From Bacteroidales bacterium (GTDB taxonomy: Bacteria > Bacteroidota > Bacteroidia > Bacteroidales > NBLH01): a DNA stretch of 10,004 nucleotides. The translations under genes were made by a program, and so were the position numbers. This document shows, piece by piece, positions 5,984-10,004 of this stretch. The DNA is taken from positions 1-10,004 of the forward strand of contig JAOZNO010000081.1 in NCBI GenBank assembly GCA_029933755.1. Reading direction: 5' to 3'. How positions within the stretch are numbered: the first letter of the stretch is position 1; each line of letters starts with the position of its first letter. The notes below the pieces were generated by a model that was not told the origin of the DNA, ran no database searches, and saw only the letters and a list, made by a program, of their open reading frames with translations.

Positions 5984-6325
5984 AATATTGAGTCTGCTCC
6001 GAAAAGTATGATTTTCTGTATTTAGCCGCTAAGCGGGTTTTTAATAGGCAGATATACAGACTAATACGTTTTTGATTGGCTATGGTTCAGATGTTTTGTG
6101 ATACTAATAATTATTCGTTTTGTGCTAATTGACAGGTAATTAGAAATTCGTAATTGGTAATTAAAAATGTAGTTTTATTATTTTAATTACTAATTACCAG
6201 TGTACTAATTACTTGCTTAAAATAGGCAATACAGATATTAAAAATATCACAGAACATCTAAACTAGAGCCTTTTGATTCTAATAGGATTACCCGCTAAGC
6301 GGCTTTTCGGAGTGCCGTCAATATT
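5984..6325. repeat. Long imperfect palindromic intergenic element (MITE-like)
   Basis: This 342-base stretch holds no credible gene and fills most of the 412-base spacer 5944-6355. Its two arms are matched inverted copies with small gaps. Left AATATTGA (5984-5991) matches right TCAATATT (6318-6325). CTCCGAAAAG (5997-6006) matches CTTTTCGGAG (6303-6312). GCCGCTAAGCGGGT (6025-6038) matches 6290-6303 at 13 of 14 bases. AGATGTTTTGTGATA (6089-6103) matches 6245-6259 at 14 of 15. GTAATTAAAA (6157-6166) matches TTTTAATTAC (6181-6190) around a 14-base centre. A direct repeat, AATAGGCA followed by ATACAGA, also occurs in both halves (6043 and 6221). No clean target-site duplication was seen. A non-autonomous element or a decayed palindromic repeat fits best. 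Confidence 0.8.
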
Positions 6326-6355
6326 AGCTTGTTTAACTAAATAAAAAAATCAATT

Positions 6356-7552
6356 ATGCCAAAACTTTCAACAAGAGCAAATAAAATGCCTGCATCACCT
6401 ATCAGGAAGTTGGTTCCTTTTGCCGAAGCAGCAAAGAAAAAGGGAAAAAAGGTTTATCACCTTAATATTGGTCAACCTGACATTCATTCTCCTCAGGAAT
6501 CTATAGATGCAGTTCGTAACTACGAAGAAAAAGTTATTGAATATAGTCATTCTGCCGGTCATGAAAGTTATCGTAAGGGCTTAGCTAAATATTATCAAAA
6601 TATTGGAATTGATGTTGATCATAATGAAATTATGGTTACAACCGGGGGGTCGGAAGCAATTGTATTTGCAATGCTAACATGTATGAACCCTGGTGATGAG
6701 ATAATTGTACCGGAACCGTATTACACAAATTATAGTGGTTTTGCTAACCAGGCAGGTATTGAGGTTGTACCTATCACATCTAAAATTGAGGATGGTTTTG
6801 CCTTACCACCCATTTCTGAATTTGAAAAAGTTATTACAAATAAAACAAAAGCTATAATAATTTGTAACCCAAATAATCCAACAGGTTACTTATATTCTAA
6901 AGAAGAGCTTTACCAGTTAAAAGACTTAGTTTTAAAACACGATCTGTATATTTTTGCAGATGAGGTTTATCGTGAATTTGTTTATGATGGAGAGGAGCAT
7001 TTCTCAGCAATGAAAATTGAAGGACTGGAACAAAATGTGATTTTATTTGATTCTGTATCAAAAAGATATAGTATGTGTGGTGTGCGAACCGGAGCTTTAG
7101 TTACTAAAAATAAAGAGGTTTATGAAACCGCGGTAAAATATGGTCAAGCTCGGTTAAGTCCTCCATCTTTAGGCCAATTGGCTGGTGAGGCAGCCCTGGA
7201 AACCCCTAAATCATATTTTGATAGTGTATATAATGAATATATTAATCGTCGGAACTTTGTAATTGAAGAGCTAAATAAGATAGAAGGTGTTTTTGCTCCA
7301 ATGCCTAAGGGGGCATTTTATTCTATTATTCAATTACCTGTAAATGATTCAGAGCACTTTTGCCAATGGCTTTTAGAGGATTTTGATTATCAGAATGAAA
7401 CCGTTATGCTGGCACCTGCAAGTGGTTTTTATGCAACAGAAGGTTTAGGGCAGAATGAAGCCAGAATTGCTTATGTGCTTAAGATAGATGACCTTAGAAA
7501 TGCAGTGAAGATTATTGAAGAGGCTTTGAAGGTTTATCCTGGTAGAGTTTAA
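6356..7552 (+). CDS. Class I/II pyridoxal-phosphate aminotransferase (aspartate/aromatic type)
   Basis: A 398-residue cytosolic fold-type I aminotransferase. It should move an amino group from an amino acid to a 2-oxo acid through pyridoxal phosphate (PLP). Visible residues are: NIGQPD (37-42) at the substrate entrance; TTGGSEA (95-101) gripping the cofactor phosphate; NPNNPTG (171-177), with N174 near the PLP ring; ADEVY (201-205), where D202 bonds the pyridine nitrogen and Y205 the PLP O3'; SVSKRYSMCGVRTG (233-246), with K236 as the Schiff-base lysine and R244 on the phosphate; and EARIAY (368-373), with R370 binding the substrate carboxylate. The length is usual for the family. Aspartate is the likely substrate, but aromatic or alanine specificity cannot be excluded. 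The ATG at 6356 lies 31 nt after the palindromic element. A near -7 sequence (TAGCTTGT, 6325-6332) sits right at that edge. The permease gene follows after 120 nt. Confidence 0.93.
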   Translation: MPKLSTRANKMPASPIRKLVPFAEAAKKKGKKVYHLNIGQPDIHSPQESIDAVRNYEEKVIEYSHSAGHESYRKGLAKYYQNIGIDVDHNEIMVTTGGSEAIVFAMLTCMNPGDEIIVPEPYYTNYSGFANQAGIEVVPITSKIEDGFALPPISEFEKVITNKTKAIIICNPNNPTGYLYSKEELYQLKDLVLKHDLYIFADEVYREFVYDGEEHFSAMKIEGLEQNVILFDSVSKRYSMCGVRTGALVTKNKEVYETAVKYGQARLSPPSLGQLAGEAALETPKSYFDSVYNEYINRRNFVIEELNKIEGVFAPMPKGAFYSIIQLPVNDSEHFCQWLLEDFDYQNETVMLAPASGFYATEGLGQNEARIAYVLKIDDLRNAVKIIEEALKVYPGRV

Positions 7553-7567
7553 CATATATTATTGTTG

Positions 7568-7610
7568 GTTGCTGGTTACTTGTTGGAACATTCAACTAGA
7601 AGCCAGTAAC
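7568..7610 (+). terminator. Imperfect hairpin after the aminotransferase gene
   Basis: GTTGCTGG (7568-7575) pairs with CCAGTAAC (7603-7610) at all but one position, and pairing continues partly inward (CTTGTTG with CAACTAG). The sequence after it is T-rich (TTTACTTATTTT). It could be a weak terminator between the aminotransferase and permease genes, or a short palindromic repeat. Confidence 0.5.
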
Positions 7611-7672
7611 TTTACTTATTTTAAAATTAGCATTATAAAACCTATAATATAACCAAATTTAAACGTCCCTTC

Positions 7673-8935
7673 TTGAACATAGAACTTTTTATAGCCAAAC
7701 GACTTTTTTCATCCAAAGAAACTAAAAAAAGCATTTCGAATGCTGTGGTAAGTATAGCTATTGTTGGTATAGCTTTGGGTATGGTTGTTATGATTTTATC
7801 CATTGCTATAGTTACTGGTTTCAAACAACAGGTTAGTGAAAAAGTAACTGGTTTTGCATCTCATATTATTATCTCAAATTATGATATTAATTCATCCTAC
7901 GAGACCACACCAATTAGGAAAAATCAAAGCTTTTATCCTGATATAAAAGATATAGCCGGCTATAAAAACATACAGACTTTTGCATTGAAAGCAGGTATTG
8001 TTAAAACAAAAACTGACATACAAGGTGTAATTTTAAAAGGTGTTGGAAGTGACTTTAACTGGAGCTTTTTCAGGGAAAGTATAGTTGAAGGGAAAATTTT
8101 CAATATTAAAGATAATGTTAAAAATGACAGTGTCATTATATCACAGTATGTTGCCTCCTTATTAAAGCTGAAAGTGGATGAACCACTTTTTATGTATTTT
8201 ATCAATAGAAAAAATAATACAAAAAATCCGGTTAAACAAAGGCGGTTTACTATATCCGGAATTTATAGTACAGGCCTTGAAGAATTTGACAAATCTTTTG
8301 TAATTTGTGATATTAAACAGGTTCAGAAATTAAATGAATGGACTGATAACCAAGTGAGTGGTTTTGAAATAATTATTGATAATTTTGATGAGCTTGAAGC
8401 AATGACTCAAGAGACCTACAAACAAGTAGGAACTATTTATACCGAAGATACAGAAAATTTACAAATTAGAAGTATTAGAGATAACTTCCCACATATATTT
8501 GACTGGTTAGAACTATCAGATACAAATGTTTGGATTATTTTAATTTTGATGTTATTAGTAGGTGGATTTAATATGATATCAGGTTTGTTGGTTATTATAC
8601 TGGAACGTACAAATATGATTGGTATTTTAAAATCACTGGGAGCAAAGAATTCAAATATTCGAAAAATATTTCTGTATAATGCAAGTTTCCTTATTGGAAA
8701 GGGAATGATTTGGGGAAATTTGATAGGGATCGTATTATGTGTTATTCAATATCAATTCGAGATTATTAAGCTTGATCCAAGCACTTATTATATTGATGCG
8801 GTACCTATTAACCTAAAACTAGTTCATTTATTGTGGCTTAATATAGGAACACTTTTGATAACCACTGCCATGCTTATTTTACCCTCTATGTTTATTTCGA
8901 AGATTAGCCCGGCTCAAGCTATCCGGTTTAGTTAG
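7673..8935 (+). CDS. FtsX-like ABC transporter permease (LolC/LolE type)
   Basis: A 420-residue inner-membrane permease of the type-VII (MacB/LolCE/FtsX) ABC class. LolC/E members release lipoproteins from the inner membrane together with the LolD ATPase. The order is: cytosolic amphipathic start IELFIAKRLFSSKETKKS (3-20), helix 1 (24-49, GIALGMVVMILSIAIVTGF), a periplasmic domain (about 50-280), helix 2 (286-310), a cytosolic loop with ERTNMIGILKSLGAK (311-325) that contacts the ATPase, helix 3 (333-358), helix 4 (385-408), and the family ending ISPAQAIRFS. Translation must start at a non-ATG codon. An in-frame TAG lies at 7628-7630, no in-frame ATG follows until codon 37 inside helix 1, and the TTG at 7673 gives exactly the family's N-terminus. 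No ATPase gene lies beside it. The substrate is inferred only from the family. Confidence 0.9.
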   Translation: MNIELFIAKRLFSSKETKKSISNAVVSIAIVGIALGMVVMILSIAIVTGFKQQVSEKVTGFASHIIISNYDINSSYETTPIRKNQSFYPDIKDIAGYKNIQTFALKAGIVKTKTDIQGVILKGVGSDFNWSFFRESIVEGKIFNIKDNVKNDSVIISQYVASLLKLKVDEPLFMYFINRKNNTKNPVKQRRFTISGIYSTGLEEFDKSFVICDIKQVQKLNEWTDNQVSGFEIIIDNFDELEAMTQETYKQVGTIYTEDTENLQIRSIRDNFPHIFDWLELSDTNVWIILILMLLVGGFNMISGLLVIILERTNMIGILKSLGAKNSNIRKIFLYNASFLIGKGMIWGNLIGIVLCVIQYQFEIIKLDPSTYYIDAVPINLKLVHLLWLNIGTLLITTAMLILPSMFISKISPAQAIRFS

Positions 8936-9058
8936 TGGCAATAAGAAAACGTCAATAACTGCGTTACGCAAACCCTGAAAATAAATCATTTACAAAAGTA
9001 AACTCATTATTTTCAATGGTTTGCAAGCCTAGTTCTTGACGCTTTCTTAAGAGCCACT
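8934..9058. repeat. 125-base hairpin-forming palindrome overlapping the permease stop codon
   Basis: The two 60-base arms are imperfect inverted copies with an AAAA loop (8994-8997). Outer AGTGGC (8934-8939) pairs with GCCACT (9053-9058). ACGTCAA pairs with TTGACGC at six of seven positions. GCAAACC (left) pairs with GGTTTGC (right), TGAAAATAA pairs with TTATTTTCA, and TTTAC (8989-8993) pairs with GTAAA (8998-9002). It begins on the last two bases of the permease stop codon. No U-tract follows, so it is not a plain terminator, although transcription may stop there. The rest of the spacer (9059-9221) shows only a minor hairpin (AGTG-CTAA-CACT) and no gene. Confidence 0.8.
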
Positions 9059-9221
9059 TAGAAATAAGATGTTTTCTGAGAAACACTAGTTAGTTTTTAC
9101 AAGAAAATACCAGAGATTTGTGAAGTAAATTATTTCAGTGCTAACACTTGTTGTTTTGTTGTTGGGTATTGGTGGAAATATGAGTTATTGTGCCTTAATC
9201 AATTTGTGGGATAAGTTATTT

Positions 9222-9671
9222 TTACTCAGTATCAGACTCACGTTTAAGAACCATACAGCTTTCCATTTCCATTTGTGTATCAATTTCAGTGAACCGGCCT
9301 TTTATTGAAATTATTTCGCCAAGTTTTATCGGGCTGAATATCTGCATATTAGTATTTTCAAGCGTACAGCTTACCACAAAAGGTATATTTGAAACAGAAA
9401 CATATAGTACCAGTTCATTTTCTATATTCTTATAGCCTTCCTGAATAGTTCCATTTACAATTATTTCTTTCCCAAGCATAGGAATAGCAGATTGAACAAA
9501 TGCGCTTTTTTCTTTGTTCCCTGGCTTTTCAACAGCTAGATAGTTATTTTCGACCTGATTGTTTATTAGATCAGATATTCCCAAAAAGTCATTTTCGGAA
9601 AAAAGTAAAACTCCAAGTGCAATTCCACTTATAAATAATAATATGTATTGAAATATTTTTTTCATATTCAT
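9222..9671 (-). CDS. Membrane-anchored OB-fold protein (tRNA_anti-like family)
   Basis: A 149-residue protein. Residues 5-24 (KIFQYILLFISGIALGVLLF) form a single N-terminal membrane segment, most likely an uncleaved anchor placing the rest in the periplasm. A low-complexity linker (25-60) follows. The C-terminal domain (about 67-141) reads like the tRNA_anti-like OB fold (PF12869-type): GKEIIVNGTIQEG (67-79), FVVSCTLEN (98-106), LGEIISIKGRFTE (117-129) and MESCMVL (136-142). Two cysteines (102, 139) sit where such domains often carry them and could form a disulfide. What the fold binds is unknown, and nucleic acid is not implied by the family name. Two ATG codons lie close together (9671 and 9665); I use the first. 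No Shine-Dalgarno and no perfect -7 element were found upstream. Confidence 0.75.
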   Translation of the reverse strand: MNMKKIFQYILLFISGIALGVLLFSENDFLGISDLINNQVENNYLAVEKPGNKEKSAFVQSAIPMLGKEIIVNGTIQEGYKNIENELVLYVSVSNIPFVVSCTLENTNMQIFSPIKLGEIISIKGRFTEIDTQMEMESCMVLKRESDTE

Positions 9672-9975
9672 TTTAACTATTTATGCTGAGTTCTTTTACA
9701 AATTGTCTTCTAAAGTTCATATTGTGTCGCCTATTTTTATTATATCTTAAAATAGTGTAAATATTTATAAAAGAACTAATTACAAATGCTTTTATATTTA
9801 TTACTGATATTGCAAAATTGCTGCCAAACAATAATATACTTTTTTCTGAAGCGTGCGAATTCAAGCATATTTTTGAGCAAAATATTATCTTCTCTTTGGC
9901 TATCTATTTCATTATGTTACAGTAATGAAAATTACAGAAAATATTTAAAAAAATATTAACTTTTCACTAATAATT
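9672..9975. other. AT-rich spacer with no convincing gene
   Basis: All six frames carry frequent stops except a 63-codon minus-strand frame (9673-9864) that looks accidental. Small structures only are present: CATTA/TAATG and two TTACAG direct copies around 9910-9940. On the minus strand TATTGTTTG (about 9827-9835) resembles a -7 element with one extra base and could drive the OB-fold gene with a leader of about 150 nt. I see no RNA gene. Confidence 0.5.
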
Positions 9976-10004
9976 ATGGCATGTAAAAAACTCTTATACT
10001 TCTG
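9976..10004 (+). CDS. Possible start of a plus-strand gene (nine codons visible)
   Basis: ATG at 9976 opens a frame reading MACKKLLYF that continues past the window end. The Lys-Lys followed by hydrophobic residues could begin a signal peptide, but nine codons cannot prove a gene. TAACTTTT (9957-9964) is a one-mismatch -7 candidate, but it lies very near the start. It may be nothing. Confidence 0.22.

Noticed and set aside
5984..6325. Insertion sequence with a transposase, or a CRISPR array
   Set aside because: There is no open frame of useful length in the element, and the repeats are inverted rather than regularly spaced direct copies.
7642..8205. Two minus-strand frames over the permease gene (7642-7824 and 7960-8205)
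   Set aside because: They lie antisense to a strongly supported permease, with no family resemblance of their own.
9673..9864. 63-codon minus-strand frame ending just before the OB-fold gene, including a short MNFRRQFVKELSINS tail
   Set aside because: It has no recognisable domain, signal or ribosome site. Its composition is that of AT-rich spacer read by chance.

Overview
The window looks like chromosome from a low-GC member of the Bacteroidota, probably a Bacteroidales- or Marinilabiliales-like lineage; the rank below phylum is a guess. The reasons are: two perfect matches to the Bacteroidota -7 promoter element TAnnTTTG (328-335 and 5483-5490), mostly absent Shine-Dalgarno sequences, very AT-rich spacers, and phylum-typical families. 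These are an OmpH/Skp-like protein, a DUF1573 protein, a DUF481 beta-barrel, an ECF sigma factor with an overlapping membrane partner, and a LolC/E-FtsX-type permease starting 'MN-E-FIAKRL'. No phage, plasmid, CRISPR, tRNA or rRNA gene is visible.

Layout. 1-176 is the 5' end of an unidentified minus-strand gene. It diverges from an OmpH/Skp-like envelope protein (369-992), which is closed by a clear intrinsic terminator (1056-1096). Then come a cytosolic family-2 glycosyltransferase (1145-2404) and a two-gene unit: an ECF sigma factor (2555-3043) overlapping by 17 nt a six-helix membrane protein (3027-3866) that probably controls it. A perfect 17-bp hairpin (3914-3953) separates this unit from a convergent small heat-shock protein gene (3967-4410, minus). 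Upstream of that gene lies a strongly structured spacer (4509-4577). A DUF481 outer-membrane beta-barrel gene (4610-5374, minus) diverges from a secreted DUF1573 protein (5557-5943). A 340-bp imperfect palindrome (5984-6325) fills the next spacer. It is followed by a class I/II PLP aminotransferase (6356-7552) and an FtsX-like permease with a TTG start (7673-8935), whose stop codon runs into a second long palindrome (8934-9058). An OB-fold, membrane-anchored protein (9222-9671, minus) follows. The last 330 bases hold no convincing gene, except perhaps the first codons of a plus-strand gene at 9976.

How the genes relate. Most are independent housekeeping or envelope genes: periplasmic/outer-membrane biogenesis (OmpH-like, DUF481, DUF1573, permease), stress response (Hsp20) and amino-acid metabolism (aminotransferase). 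The only obviously coupled pair is the sigma factor with its membrane partner. The unexplained material is mainly non-coding: two long palindromic intergenic elements of unrelated sequence, and a spacer upstream of hsp20 that could fold in alternative ways. The sigma factor's partner also ends in two perfect glycine-zipper helices. I see no complete novel multi-gene system.
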